A DNA stretch of 64,000 bases from Roseospira visakhapatnamensis (GCF_014197915.1 NZ_JACIGK010000022.1:1-64000), one strand, 5' to 3'. Shown: positions 12,501 through 20,581, numbered from the stretch's first letter. The notes: a model not told the origin generated them from the sequence alone. Program-made: numbers and translations.

Positions 12501-13199
12501 GGACGCGTCGGCGGAAAAGATCATCCCGGGCTGGTGACGGTACCCGGCGCATTGGGGGAACGACACACCCACACCGCCGGCCAGGGCCATGTCGCATTCC
12601 CCGTTGCGCAGGCTTTCGCAAGCGATGTGCACCGCGACCAGGGAACTGGAACAGGCGGTTTGAACGGTCAGCGCCGGCCCATGGAGATTAAGCTTGTAGG
12701 CAACCCGGAGGCACAGATAGTCCTTGTCGTTGCCCATCAGCGCCTGCATGCCCCGCGCCCTGGACAGGCCCTGGAACGAGGCTTCCCGCGCCGCCGGATA
12801 GGTGCTCATGCGCGCCGATCCGAAGACGCCGGTCTGGTGCGGCACCCCCATGGGCGGGTACCCCGCGCTCTCCAGGGCATGCCACGCCGCGTGCAGGAAA
12901 AGACGCTGCTGGGGATCGATCAACTCGGCCTCGGCGGGCGCGTAGCCGAACAGCGCGGCATCGAAGGCGTCGGCGGCCTCCAGGACGGCCCCGGAGCCGA
13001 CGAACGTCCGATCCTCGCGATCCCGCGCGGTCACGCCGGCAGCCGACAGTTCGTCGTCCGTGAAGGCGCGCGTGACGCAGCGACCATCCACCAGGGTTTG
13101 CCAGAAGGCTTCGATATCGGGCGCGTCGGGAAAGCGTCCAGACAGGCCGATCACGGCAATCGGCTCGCTCTCACCATACCTTGGTTGGGTGTCCAACAT
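3507..13199 (-). CDS. irp1-like: Irp1/HMWP1-like hybrid PKS-NRPS
   Basis: 3230 residues (Yersinia HMWP1 is about 3160) with the same order of domains: ketosynthase (Cys183 in TACSSS; EAHGTGTPLGD; GNYGHMD), acyltransferase (Ser627 in GHSWGEY), C-methyltransferase (EVGGGTGGTT near 1090), ketoreductase (VTGAFGGLG near 1566), acyl carrier (Ser1889 in LGLDSLMF), cyclisation domain (DLLQFDTQS near 2095, fits DxxxxDxxS), second methyltransferase (EVGAGTGATT near 2654), peptidyl carrier (GGDSL near 2927) and thioesterase (Ser3050 in GWSYGA; GHWD near 3199). There is no adenylation domain, so cysteine must be supplied by the partner NRPS, as in yersiniabactin. Expected role: malonyl extension, methylation, addition and cyclisation of a third cysteine, and release. 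The ketoreductase lacks the usual Tyr and Asn (His and Ser instead). Confidence 0.95.
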   Translation of the reverse strand: MLDTQPRYGESEPIAVIGLSGRFPDAPDIEAFWQTLVDGRCVTRAFTDDELSAAGVTARDREDRTFVGSGAVLEAADAFDAALFGYAPAEAELIDPQQRLFLHAAWHALESAGYPPMGVPHQTGVFGSARMSTYPAAREASFQGLSRARGMQALMGNDKDYLCLRVAYKLNLHGPALTVQTACSSSLVAVHIACESLRNGECDMALAGGVGVSFPQCAGYRHQPGMIFSADASCRPFDAQADGTFAGHGLGLVVLRRLEDARRDNDPILAVLRGSAFNNDGNRKVGFTAPSGAGQRDVIREAWAYADVDANDIDLVEAHGTGTPLGDPIEVDALRDAFAGRDPAAGPVALGSLKGNYGHMDTAAGIASLIKAIVAVHRGVIPPSVGFDAPNPALNLARSPFEVPVSSRPWDRPVRSAGVSSFGIGGTNCHVVVQSFPASSPGAGRADTAGDADGYLLLSAASEASLRGLAAAYAKVWRTQPPAALARMALTGRQLDLDWRLTVPVVEDSAEALSAHAQGGSDPLLMTGRRADRRKMAWTFSGLGSQWAGMGRALYNSSAAFAATLDDCADLCGDLLSRPLKDVLFDPDAAVLARPSFAQPALVAFELALADHWRALGLTPDVVLGHSWGEYAAAAVADIYDRGDMLRLAARSGDLMAACEGGAMLAVFADTADLRDQAARAGLDLAADNGVRHLVFSGPVETIKAFSKDLKGQGVRTRAVASGCAAHSRHLDPVLSMFEAYCHDLPPPRPPRVPFVSSITGDLATQETFTGGGYWARQMRETVRYRAAQERLRALEITTYLEIGPSSVLTDMGEREAPDACAWVASCRRGVTGPQAMREAAARLFVAGYDLRWTDLLPCDGPRAPAPAYVFDARPFWWRPRETAAPSRDEAAGVLIRAEGMARDALADIDLPRLSGFYGRITTLHGIYVDRVVEQALGRPLDRPASATEILRAGRFLPRYRQLLVRLLDACVEDGLYVREGKAYRKVREPEVGRLDAIFEALLDDCEGLQGIPETIRRAGEALGHMLSGEVDPVAVIFPSGQSRGVEVLYEDLSYGRYFNRVAAAVVADLCAMRGTSSGTAPAEVFRILEVGGGTGGTTSSVLPVLAEHADVRYEFTDISPIFTRRAETKFAAYPFVRYRDLDLERPAVTQGFEAGRYDLIVAANVVHATRDIAATLANLRPLLKPGGRLLMREITRTVRLFDFVFGPLVAPLADVAARHGELFLSVDGWRTHCRDAGFARMEVFPGPSLETGELCEHVLLASLPGADWGLSSRSPLTGAPVEGTDALCWDMSACAGDDAALRTRLEDVCREELRCGLLGAAPLRLRADAIESPADVTLVRAVTSAGLFGQARVCLEGRRATGDWHPLAVAETMVEGTPDAGLPMPKAAPDTLYQEDLAPLRAADGAPGIAFDGLADDVASALRAGGVSPVPGRRLVMVETASALDAAEQVRTALVQWPQDDLVFVTRRAWAVHDHENIDIDARALWGFLRVASHEARRPIRVADLSADAPWSDLTLALTALQGAVSFVVVRDGVCFAPRVAPVTGAAMPAMLPPGVFETGRWQVVTGAFGGLGRLSARWLARSGARRIALMAHRLPPDGEAFRDHLEDGGRRQVRVVVCDCADPDQVRAAMGVLAADGGVDGVIHAAGILDDAPIETLTPDRMAAVFAVKAGAARVLLEDLTRHGSRYLILYSSAVATLGPRGQGAHALASAFMDALAINAARTKGTARSGAGPRVLSIAWGAWAEVGRAAVEDRLDALAAEGMLALRPDEGLWHLERAMMDGGPVRLAMRLSSARRSDALADADGAAEHPAKARPDAVPDAVADTKDQATSDAASADRVQPDDTARPPTDDAGLIHWLTTCLREHLRLDDADTIDPDDNLMDLGLDSLMFLDLSASIERAFGVSIQASAAYDDLSVSSLRALIQAALPETTDGDAPSDDTGDAGGTVLDPDPAGRFEPFPLTPIQHAYWLGRTDLIGYGGVACHVVFEWDKDTRTLDWTRLEAAWVALVRRHDMLRSVVAPDGRQRVLETVPDYRFDVVDLRTCAPEERQARLEETRRRLSEQVLPTDRWPIFEIVVSLTEGTRYRLHANLDLLQFDTQSFKVMMDDWAALYRGETLAPLGCGFRDYVLAELARKDTPAWKTAWCAWQDLLTDLPAAPELPVRGGVLPSPPRFGALQHRVSATRWAALKAAWRAKGVTPSAALLTLYAHTLAAWARHPRFTMNVTSFNRKPSHPDVRKLIGDFTSVLLVDYDDRQGWTVSERMDAVQQRVWQRLGLADVNGVEVLREWGRLRQGGGQALMPVVFTSMLGMTFDGDSIQDALGSFLGDPVHAFTQTPQVWLDHQVMENAEGLVLNWFFMEDVFPEGLPAAMFAAYTALIDRITDAPDLQDQEAVTVGAAMSAEGDAFAPIREAWRGPLGDDAEAVLRVERALRALPGVRDLRIDPGSAAWHVDVVPDDVLCADEDPAEVPAVRDVSLPPADDQEVLRIDAAWLFLEARATRGLWRTLDATGLFRPGTAVTVEALARHLEAAPKYDALLRQWLAHLTDAGVLRRDGAAYRLDGGTARLAEPGALPFEAPWLSVLTDYLDRSIAGHAALFRGEVSPLDLLFGDDAAVARSLYSDHPTPRLLNQRAATLASALADAWGPLDVLEVGAGTGATTRPVVTALAGRLNLYRFTDVSPAFLRDAEQTFRDVPAMDVALLDVNAPFDMAAHPESGYHVVIAANVLHDSAHVGRTLRRLRRLLKPGGYLLLLEATTRGSALQLASVGFLEGLSAYQDDRILDDQPMLTPDRWRAALTDAGFIPDRQWPEADDTPLRQHVFMARSRGWARPDESEVERVAVEAAGRPLPPLRMRVREILPGPKTASEPADTVSTGAADASGTDAHIDAASAGDDGIPADIVALWEDLLSRPVTEDTDFFASGGDSLMATRLITGLYRRGYTGASLQSLFRHATLRAFCAHLPAKADRRDSSSVLLCDGAAEPWTLVLHASDGDVGAYRHLAEHLGNRVTGLCVPNLAGIQRFEDLAGVHAATVLDQSRYGDPIEVVGWSYGAPLAAAVARRLRQEDRVPSLVLIDPVHRRDVAIDHPAAFYRMMAERDERLSLPPGFEALSETEMLQAFAERVHTAGARPAARGIAEVRDWIQTVRRLLDLLHGAPPPALADGPSLWIEATRRPTDWSRPTDDWPGLSRAVHHRVDAGHWDIMTARRTAAEVATALTRWRSVQAVEERV

Positions 13200-13293
13200 G
13201 GGTGCGGTTGCCTTGTGTCATGGTGAAGCCATATAAGCGATTAAGACGCAATCGCATATCAGGATGCGTGTCCGCCTGTCTCGCGGTCTGGTC

Positions 13294-16200
13294 CTACGCC
13301 GGGGCGTGATCGAGACCGCGCCGCCGCCGCCGCAACCGACCGCGCATCGCCGGTCCCGCTGTTTCGGTGGATGCCATGTTGGTCGATACCGTGTCGGTGG
13401 ACGCCGTGTCTCCGCTGTGAGGGACCATCGCGCCCAGATGGCGGGCCAGAGCGGCGGGTGAGGCTTGCAGGAAGACGTCCGTGACCTCCAGGGGCTCGTA
13501 CCCCTCGCGGCGCAGGAAGGCGTGCAGTCGCACCAGGGTCAGGGAGGTGGCGCCGGCGTCGAAGAAGTTTTGCTGCGCGACGATCTCCTGCCCGAGATCC
13601 CGACGGAAGAAATCGGCGATCAAACGGAGCGGCGTCTCCTCGCCGGACCGGCTCTGCCGCCCGGTCGTCGGACGCACGATGGTCAGGGCATCCCGGGCAG
13701 CCTTATTCTCACGGGGCGCTGGCGCCCGTCGCGCGACCGACGGGGCCGCTCGGGGACACAACGCCTCAAGGTCCAAGGTCCAGGTGTCGGTCTCGGTGCC
13801 CAGGCGCCGCAGCATCGACGTGAATCGGTCGAACATTCCGTTCAACAGCGCGGGATCGAACAGTGCTTCGGCGGCGTCCCAGTTGTAGAACAGCATGCCA
13901 TCCGCTTCATAAACCTGCAGATCGATCCAGGTCTGCGGGGTTTGGGAAATCCCCCGGACCGGTTTCAACCAAGCCCTGCGGGACAGGAACCCCTCGTCCT
14001 GGTCGTAGCCGATGGCACTGGTGAAGACCACCGGCATGGACACCGCCGCCACGCCGTCCCGGCGCGCCAGATCCCGCATGACCCGAATGGCCGAGACACC
14101 CCGATGGGCCATGTCCTCACGCAGCCGGGTTTGCATGTGGTGCGCCGAGTCCAGCCATCGACGGCGTGGTTCCCAGGACGCCAGCATCAGCGCGGTGAAG
14201 TCGCCGAGCACCTGATCCACATCGGGATGAACCGGCTGGCGATCGAACACCGTCAGGTTCAAGGTGACCTCCGGACGGGCGCTGAAGGCCGAGATGGTCG
14301 CGGCGTAGACGGCCAGAAGCAGGGCCGACGGCGTCATGTCGTGCCGCTGGGCCGCCCGGCGCAACGCCGCCCAGGTCTCGGCGGGCAGACTGTCGTCGCG
14401 GCGCCTGAACCGGGGCTGGTCCACGTCTTGCGGCGACCGGATCAAGGGAAGATCCGGCGCGCCTGGAAGGGACACCAGACGCCGCCGCCAGTGATCCAGC
14501 ACCTCTTGCGGTGGCGATGTCCCTTCGACATGAACAAGGTAGTCCCGGAACGTCATGGCGGGCGTGGACAGGGTGGCGTCCGGATCCTGATACAGCGCCT
14601 TCAGTTCCGCGAACAGGATCTGCATGCTCATGCCATCGACGAACAGGTTGTCGATGTCGATGAGGATGTGACAGCGCGGGGTATCATCGGCCTCGATGAC
14701 GTGCACGGCGAACGCTGGCCAGACGCTGGGGTCCCGAAGCTCCTGGGACAGCCGTTCCTCCAGCGCGCGGGCGGAGGGGCTGTCCAGGCGCGCGAAGCGG
14801 TGTCGCGGGATGTCAAAGTCGGGCGCGGTCTCCAGAACCCGCTGGCGGCCGTCGTCAACCACCGCACGCAGCATGTCGTGGCGCGCGATCAATCGCTTCC
14901 AGACGGCCCGGAACCTTTGAACATCCAGGGCCTCGGTTTCGAACACCACGAAGAAGTGGGAGGCCACGCCGCCGAGCGCGAAGCCGGGTTGACGGCCCAC
15001 CAGATAGGCTTGCTGAATCTCCGTCAGCGGAAACGGCGCGAACCGGGCCGAGGGGTCCGGCACAAGCTCCGATCCGCCGGCCGGCGAGGCCAGCGGTTGA
15101 AGTGTTGCCGCGAAGGCCGACAACGTCGGATGGGCGAAAACGGTCTCCAGGCACGCGTGCCAGCCGTCCCGGGCCAGCGTCCCTACAAGGCGGGTGGCCA
15201 CCAGGCTGTCGCCGCCCAGCTTGAAGAAGTCGCTCTCCCGGCTGACCGGGCCGCACTCCAGAAGCTGTTGCCACACACGAGAGACATGTGTCTCGGCCTC
15301 GGTTCGCGGCTGCGTTTCGGTGGCGCGGGTCTCCCCGGTCTCATCGGCCATGGCTGCCAGGGCCTTGGTGTCGACCTTGCCGTTCGCCGTCAGGGGCATC
15401 TGATCCAGAACCCGGATCTGGCGCGGGATCATGTAGTCGGGCACATGCGCGGACAGGGCGTCCCCGATGGCCTCCGGATCAGCCACCTCTCGACACGCGG
15501 GGGCGCGCAGCAGGAACACGGTCAGGTCCGACAGGTCGTGGTGGGCCTCCAGAACCGCGTCGAGGCTGGCGATCCTGTCGCGCCAGACGGCCGCGTCGCG
15601 GATCTCCGTCGATCGGCGGTCGAACCGTCGCAGCACCTCGGTGCTGACGAACCCCTCGGCGGGAGGCGAGGACACCTCCAGGACCAGGACGCAGGCGCCG
15701 GGGGCCGCAAGGGACCACAGGTCGCTCAGGGCGCGCACGGGATCGGCCATGCGGTGCAGGGCGTTGTTGGCCCAGACGATGTCGGCGGCGTGCGCGTGAC
15801 GTGACCGTTGGGCGTCGTCGCATCGCTCCGCCCGCGCGTCTCCCCACGCGGCCAGCCGGTCGCGGGCACGCCGGACCATCTCCGGGGAGTCGTCAAGGGC
15901 CAGGTAGGAGACGTCGGCGTCGGTCAGCCGCTCCAGCAACGCCGCCGCAGCGACACCGCCCCGCGCGCCGTACTCCACGACGCGAACGGGACGCCCCAGT
16001 CGCTGGCTCAGGTCGCGGACCAGGCCGGCCAGGTGATCCAGCACGCCGGTCATGCCGGGCAATCGGAGCGCGACCTGTTCCGGCGACCAGACCGGATCGT
16101 CCAGCAAGGACAAGGCCGGCGTCCCGTCGCGCAGCATGGTGGCCAGGGAACCGTGATGACGCTCCAACGCCTGGTGCAGAGGCCCGGACGTCGGTTCGAC

Positions 16201-19200
16201 GTCAGCGGACGCCGCCTCGGCTGGGGGCTTGGTCAGGCTATAGAGGTTCTCCCGCTCCGCCAGCAGACCCTGGGCGACCAGAAACCGCAGCCAATCGTCC
16301 AGCAGCGGGCGCGCGGCGCGGGCACAACCGTAACTGCTGGCGATGGCCTCGGCGGACCGGGGCTCCGTCAGGTCCACGCCATGGCGTGACAGGTGATCAA
16401 CCAGGAACTGGGCGATCACCCTGGCCCGCCGCGGATCGGCGGACGTGGCCGGCAGCGTCTCGAACCACGTCCGGTAGGTCGGCGGCATACCGGACTCCGC
16501 CGTCAGACGCCGCCGGAACGCCCCGGGCTTCAGGGTCGCGAAGGCGCAGAGTTTCTTGTCCTTGTCCCCTGTCGCCAGGGTCACCGCCCGGGCGATCCCC
16601 GGCAGGTGCGAAAACGCGGCATCGATTTCGCCAAGCTCGATACGGTGGCCGCCCACCTTGACCTGCTTGTCGCGCCGGCCAAGGAACTCAAGCACGCCGT
16701 CCGGCCAGTAGCGGCCCAGATCCCCCGTGCGATACCAGCGCCCCGTGGCCGTCTCCACGAACCGGTCGGCCGTGCGCTCCGGATCGTTGAAGTAGCCCAG
16801 GGCCACACCGGCACCGCCGATCCACAACTCGCCGGGCGTCCAGGCCGGACAGTCCCGGCCAACGGCGTCAACCACGCGGTAGGACTGGTTGGCCAGCGGA
16901 AATCCATAAGGAATGGAGGGCCAGTGCTCCGGCACGTCGTCCACATCCAGGGCGTTGGACCAGATGGCGGCCTCGGTCGCGCCGCCCATCGCCACAAACT
17001 GTCCGTCGCGCCGGAAGGCCCGGTAACGCGCGGGCAGGTCCTTGCCGATCCAGTCCCCGGACAGGAAGACGAGGCGCAGGCGCTCCGGAGCGGGCAGATC
17101 GCATCCGTCGGCGAAGGTCAACAGCATGTCGAACAGCGCCGGCACCGTGTTCCACAGCGTCACCCCGTCGCGCTCGATGAGGTCACACCAGACCGCCGGA
17201 TCACGCCGGTCGCCCTCGGTCACCAGCACGATACCGCCGCCGGCGCCCAACACGCCGAAGATGTCATAGACGGACAGATCGAAATGCAGGGCGGACAGAG
17301 CAAGGACGCGGTCGCCGGGGCCGACGCCGTAGCGTGCATTGAGGTCGACGCAGGTGTTCAACGCGCTTCGGTGAGACACCACGACGCCCTTGGGCATTCC
17401 CGTCGAGCCGGACGTGTAAATCACATAAGCCGCTTGATCGGGGCAGACAGACGCCCCCGGCCCGGGGTCCGCCGGCGGCACCGTTTGCCAGACGACGCGG
17501 TCGAGCCCATCGCCGTGGCGCGCATGGGCCGGGTCCTCGGCGCAGACGATCACGGCCGCAAGCCCGGCATCATTGCAGATCCGGTTGATTCTCTCCTCAG
17601 GTTGATCAACGCCAACGGGGACATACGTGGCGCCAGCATGAAGAATGCCCAAGGCCGCCGCCACCTGTCCCGCCCCCTTGGGCATGCAGATCCCCACCCG
17701 GTCGCCAACCGACACGCCCAGGTCCTGCAAACGATCGCTCAGGCCGCCGGCCCGCGCGGCCAGGTCACCGCGAGTCCACGTCACGGACCCGTCGCGCACC
17801 GCGATCTCGTCCGGATCGGCGGCCGCCTGCCCGAACACCGCGTCGTGGAGACACCCGTTCGGTACCGGGGCCGCCGTCGCGTTCGCACGGACACGGGCGG
17901 CGAGTTGATCCGCCGGCAAGACGTCCAGCACCGGATCCTCCCAAGCGTCCGCATAGGTCGTCAGACGATCCACCAGGGCGACATAGGCCGCGAACATCTC
18001 GCCGATCATCTGCTCCGGGAACAGGTCTTCGTTGCAATCCCATTGCAAAACGACGGTGTCGCCGCGACGCACGGCCATGTGGTCAATCCAGACCTGCGGC
18101 GTTTGCGACACCCCCCAGCCCGCCGTGCCCAGCGTCTCTTCGACGCGCCGCCCGATGAGGGGCGTATTCAGGTTGCCGGTGAACACCACCGGGGCACCAT
18201 GGGGGTGTCGGCCCTGCTTGCGCAGGTCGCGCATCACCTCGACACCCGAATACGCGCTGTGGCTCCATGCGTCGGCGAAGGTGGCCTGGTTGGCCTGCGC
18301 GCGGTCGCACAGCGCGCCGGGCGCGCACTCCAGGTCCAGCACCATGACATTGGTGAAATCGGCCACCATGCCCTCGACCGAGGGGTGAAGGGGTTGGCGG
18401 TCGAACAGCGTCAGGTTCAGCAGCAGCCGCGACTGGCCCGTCCAGCGGCCCAGAACGGCCCCAAAACAGGTGGCCAGAACCATGGTCGGCGTCAGGCCGT
18501 GTGTCCGGGCGTGCGCCTGGAACCGGTCCCAGGCGTCAGGCCCGATGTCCACCGACCGGCGCGTGATCCGGACCCGGTCGATGGTCTCCGGCTCCCGTTG
18601 AAGCGGCAAGGCCGGCGCGTCCGGCAGGCTGTCCAGCCGGTCGCGCCAGAACGCCTGGTCCCGCGCCCGGCGGTCCGTCTCCAGCGCCTCCCGTTGTGCC
18701 AGGTAGCTGCGAAAGTCATAGGCTTCGGGGAGCTTCGGCAGGGGGGCTCCCCGAAGGACCGCACCGATATCCTCGAAAATCGTCGCATAGCCGGCGGCAT
18801 CGGCGACCAGCAGGTCAACGTTCGTGAAGACGCGGTGACGCCCATCCGGCATCACGGCCATCTGGACGTCCAAGGACTCGCCGCCTTCCACGTTCAGCAG
18901 TCGGTGGCTCAGCCGCTCGCGCAGATCGGCGAGGGTGCGCTCTCGCGCCTCCTCGGACACCTCCCGGAGGTCGTGAACGTCCAGGCCGGGCCAGGTGGGC
19001 GCCTCGGCCAGGACCTGCGTTCCATCGGGGCGGAAGGCCGCGCGGAGCATCGGGTGTCGCCTCAGGACGGCGGAGACGGCTGCCTCAAGATCCTGTGGGG
19101 CCAGCCCGGCGCCGTCGAACTCCTGATAGAGATGACAGCCGACCCCCCCAAGGGGCTGCGACCCACTGCGGCCCACCAGATACGCATGCTGCACCGGCGT

Positions 19201-19560
19201 CAGCCGGAACGGCCGGTCAGGCTGGGCTGTCGGCCAGCGCGGCGCGTCGGTCTTCGCGGCCGTCCCCGGCGCATCTCCCAGGGACTCGTCAGGGGCATTT
19301 TCCGCCGCATCGGCCCGAACCAGATCCATCCAGCCGTCCAGGGTCGGCCTGCGGTACAGGTCGGCCACGACAATCGCATGACCCGCGGCCTGGAACCGAT
19401 GCGCCCATTCCAGGATATCGAGGGAATCCAGCCCCAGCCGGAGGAGGTTTTCGCGCGCGCCGATCTGTCGCGACGGCAGGTCAAGCTGACGGGCCAGCGC
19501 GGCCGCGAGATCACTGTCCCGCCACGCGCGGGACTCCAGGCCCTCGCATGTGAGCCTCAT
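13294..19560 (-). CDS. irp2-like: Irp2/HMWP2-like NRPS
   Basis: 2088 residues (Yersinia HMWP2 is about 2040). Domains in order: N-terminal aryl carrier (Ser46 in LGLDSLDIL), cyclisation domain 1 (near 80-500), adenylation domain (YTSGSTGMPKG near 717; FDLSVYDIFG; GGATEAAIWS), an inserted methyltransferase-like/epimerase region (VEYGARGG near 1197), peptidyl carrier 1 (LGGDSL near 1450), cyclisation domain 2 (DNLFVDGMS near 1640) and peptidyl carrier 2 (GATSL near 2005). The specificity positions I can place (Asp-Leu..Tyr, Asn in LWNTVPA, Ile-Trp) fit cysteine activation. Expected role: accept an aryl acid on the N-terminal carrier and add and cyclise two cysteines. Cyclisation domain 1 reads DLLVADAAG, Gly in place of the motif Ser. 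It lies 94 bases before the PKS-NRPS gene. Confidence 0.95.
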   Translation of the reverse strand: MRLTCEGLESRAWRDSDLAAALARQLDLPSRQIGARENLLRLGLDSLDILEWAHRFQAAGHAIVVADLYRRPTLDGWMDLVRADAAENAPDESLGDAPGTAAKTDAPRWPTAQPDRPFRLTPVQHAYLVGRSGSQPLGGVGCHLYQEFDGAGLAPQDLEAAVSAVLRRHPMLRAAFRPDGTQVLAEAPTWPGLDVHDLREVSEEARERTLADLRERLSHRLLNVEGGESLDVQMAVMPDGRHRVFTNVDLLVADAAGYATIFEDIGAVLRGAPLPKLPEAYDFRSYLAQREALETDRRARDQAFWRDRLDSLPDAPALPLQREPETIDRVRITRRSVDIGPDAWDRFQAHARTHGLTPTMVLATCFGAVLGRWTGQSRLLLNLTLFDRQPLHPSVEGMVADFTNVMVLDLECAPGALCDRAQANQATFADAWSHSAYSGVEVMRDLRKQGRHPHGAPVVFTGNLNTPLIGRRVEETLGTAGWGVSQTPQVWIDHMAVRRGDTVVLQWDCNEDLFPEQMIGEMFAAYVALVDRLTTYADAWEDPVLDVLPADQLAARVRANATAAPVPNGCLHDAVFGQAAADPDEIAVRDGSVTWTRGDLAARAGGLSDRLQDLGVSVGDRVGICMPKGAGQVAAALGILHAGATYVPVGVDQPEERINRICNDAGLAAVIVCAEDPAHARHGDGLDRVVWQTVPPADPGPGASVCPDQAAYVIYTSGSTGMPKGVVVSHRSALNTCVDLNARYGVGPGDRVLALSALHFDLSVYDIFGVLGAGGGIVLVTEGDRRDPAVWCDLIERDGVTLWNTVPALFDMLLTFADGCDLPAPERLRLVFLSGDWIGKDLPARYRAFRRDGQFVAMGGATEAAIWSNALDVDDVPEHWPSIPYGFPLANQSYRVVDAVGRDCPAWTPGELWIGGAGVALGYFNDPERTADRFVETATGRWYRTGDLGRYWPDGVLEFLGRRDKQVKVGGHRIELGEIDAAFSHLPGIARAVTLATGDKDKKLCAFATLKPGAFRRRLTAESGMPPTYRTWFETLPATSADPRRARVIAQFLVDHLSRHGVDLTEPRSAEAIASSYGCARAARPLLDDWLRFLVAQGLLAERENLYSLTKPPAEAASADVEPTSGPLHQALERHHGSLATMLRDGTPALSLLDDPVWSPEQVALRLPGMTGVLDHLAGLVRDLSQRLGRPVRVVEYGARGGVAAAALLERLTDADVSYLALDDSPEMVRRARDRLAAWGDARAERCDDAQRSRHAHAADIVWANNALHRMADPVRALSDLWSLAAPGACVLVLEVSSPPAEGFVSTEVLRRFDRRSTEIRDAAVWRDRIASLDAVLEAHHDLSDLTVFLLRAPACREVADPEAIGDALSAHVPDYMIPRQIRVLDQMPLTANGKVDTKALAAMADETGETRATETQPRTEAETHVSRVWQQLLECGPVSRESDFFKLGGDSLVATRLVGTLARDGWHACLETVFAHPTLSAFAATLQPLASPAGGSELVPDPSARFAPFPLTEIQQAYLVGRQPGFALGGVASHFFVVFETEALDVQRFRAVWKRLIARHDMLRAVVDDGRQRVLETAPDFDIPRHRFARLDSPSARALEERLSQELRDPSVWPAFAVHVIEADDTPRCHILIDIDNLFVDGMSMQILFAELKALYQDPDATLSTPAMTFRDYLVHVEGTSPPQEVLDHWRRRLVSLPGAPDLPLIRSPQDVDQPRFRRRDDSLPAETWAALRRAAQRHDMTPSALLLAVYAATISAFSARPEVTLNLTVFDRQPVHPDVDQVLGDFTALMLASWEPRRRWLDSAHHMQTRLREDMAHRGVSAIRVMRDLARRDGVAAVSMPVVFTSAIGYDQDEGFLSRRAWLKPVRGISQTPQTWIDLQVYEADGMLFYNWDAAEALFDPALLNGMFDRFTSMLRRLGTETDTWTLDLEALCPRAAPSVARRAPAPRENKAARDALTIVRPTTGRQSRSGEETPLRLIADFFRRDLGQEIVAQQNFFDAGATSLTLVRLHAFLRREGYEPLEVTDVFLQASPAALARHLGAMVPHSGDTASTDTVSTNMASTETAGPAMRGRLRRRRRGLDHAPA

Positions 19561-19625
19561 GGGTTTTCCCTCCGATGGATAGGCCTTGGTGATCGACAGT
19601 GGTTCGTGAACCGGCTGATCCCGTT

Positions 19626-20393
19626 TTAGGGCCTGGAAAACACGGCGGCGGGAACCGGGCTGTCCGGGAGACTCCGCGCGGTCAATCCCTCCCGGCGGGC
19701 CTCGTCCTGAAGGAGGTCCAGGCCGAAAACGTGCCAGTCCCGTTCGATCTCGAACCGCCTGAGCAGGTTGGCGCCATCGAACTCCTCATAGCGCAGGCGC
19801 CAACGGATCACGTCGTCCTTGATGGGTTGGCCCTGCAGGTGAATGTCGTAACGATTGGTCCCGACGGCGGCGGAGGCGATCCGGTAGTCGTCCACCACGC
19901 ACGGCGCGGATACGGCCATCACATCCACCAGCGCGATCCCATCGGGCGTCAGACGCCGAGCCATGTCTTTCCAGAAGAAGGCCCGCTCCTCGGCGTCGAA
20001 GAATCCGATACATCCACACACGATGAAGGCACCAACGGTGTCCGGAAGACACGCGTCACCATAGGCCGCCGCCCGCACACTCACGCGAGCGCGCAGGGCC
20101 GGATCGGCGATCAGGCGCGTCATCAACCCCACGCGCATGGACGCGGACGGCTCGACCGCCAGGATGGGGTTGTCGGGCAGGGCCTCGGCGATGACGGCCA
20201 CGCTCTGCCCCGTGCCGGCGCCCACGTCGACGATCCAGTCGCTCGCCGAGATCGATGCGCCACGAAGGACCGTGACAACGGACTCCTTGCGATCCTGCCA
20301 GTGACCCTCGGACAGGATGTCGTACATCTCCGCGGATTGGATGTAGTGGTCCGGCTCCGGCGCGTACCCTTTTACCTCGGTGACCTCCAGCAT
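19626..20393 (-). CDS. Stand-alone SAM-dependent methyltransferase
   Basis: 255 residues with a class I methyltransferase fold: motif I DVGAGTGQSVAVI near residue 57, acidic strand-2 end AVEPSASM, and a small-molecule-methyltransferase-like C-terminal half. First gene of the siderophore operon, 65 bases before the NRPS, so probably a tailoring enzyme for the same product. No counterpart exists in the Yersinia ybt operon, where methyl groups come from domains embedded in HMWP1. Target atom (O, N or C) cannot be told from the sequence. It starts at the edge of the shared control region with the receptor gene. Confidence 0.85.
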   Translation of the reverse strand: MLEVTEVKGYAPEPDHYIQSAEMYDILSEGHWQDRKESVVTVLRGASISASDWIVDVGAGTGQSVAVIAEALPDNPILAVEPSASMRVGLMTRLIADPALRARVSVRAAAYGDACLPDTVGAFIVCGCIGFFDAEERAFFWKDMARRLTPDGIALVDVMAVSAPCVVDDYRIASAAVGTNRYDIHLQGQPIKDDVIRWRLRYEEFDGANLLRRFEIERDWHVFGLDLLQDEARREGLTARSLPDSPVPAAVFSRP

Positions 20394-20525
20394 CGTCCTG
20401 CCTCCTTTCCCCTGGGTCCAAGAGCGGTGTCACGATCTCGAACGCCCCGGCGCGCGCAGCCCCCGGCAGCCGGCCGTCCCCACGGTCACAGCCGTGGCGC
20501 GCATCAAGCCGCGCGAACATCCCGC

Positions 20526-20558
20526 ATAGGATTATGATCGTCCTTTGTATGATCCTAT
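20526..20558. promoter_or_regulatory. Inverted repeat, candidate operator
   Basis: Arms ATAGGAT (20526-20532) and ATCCTAT (20552-20558) with a 19-base spacer; the match extends inward as ATAGGATTAT against ATAGGATCAT. It is 133 bases upstream of the methyltransferase start, so it could bind a regulator of the biosynthetic operon. Function is inferred from position only. Confidence 0.4.
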
Positions 20559-20581
20559 AAATGCGTATCCGACTTGCGGAC

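Noticed and set aside
16393-19629. Very long + strand frame opposite the NRPS gene
   Set aside because: Same reason: antisense shadow of a gene with clear NRPS motifs on the other strand.
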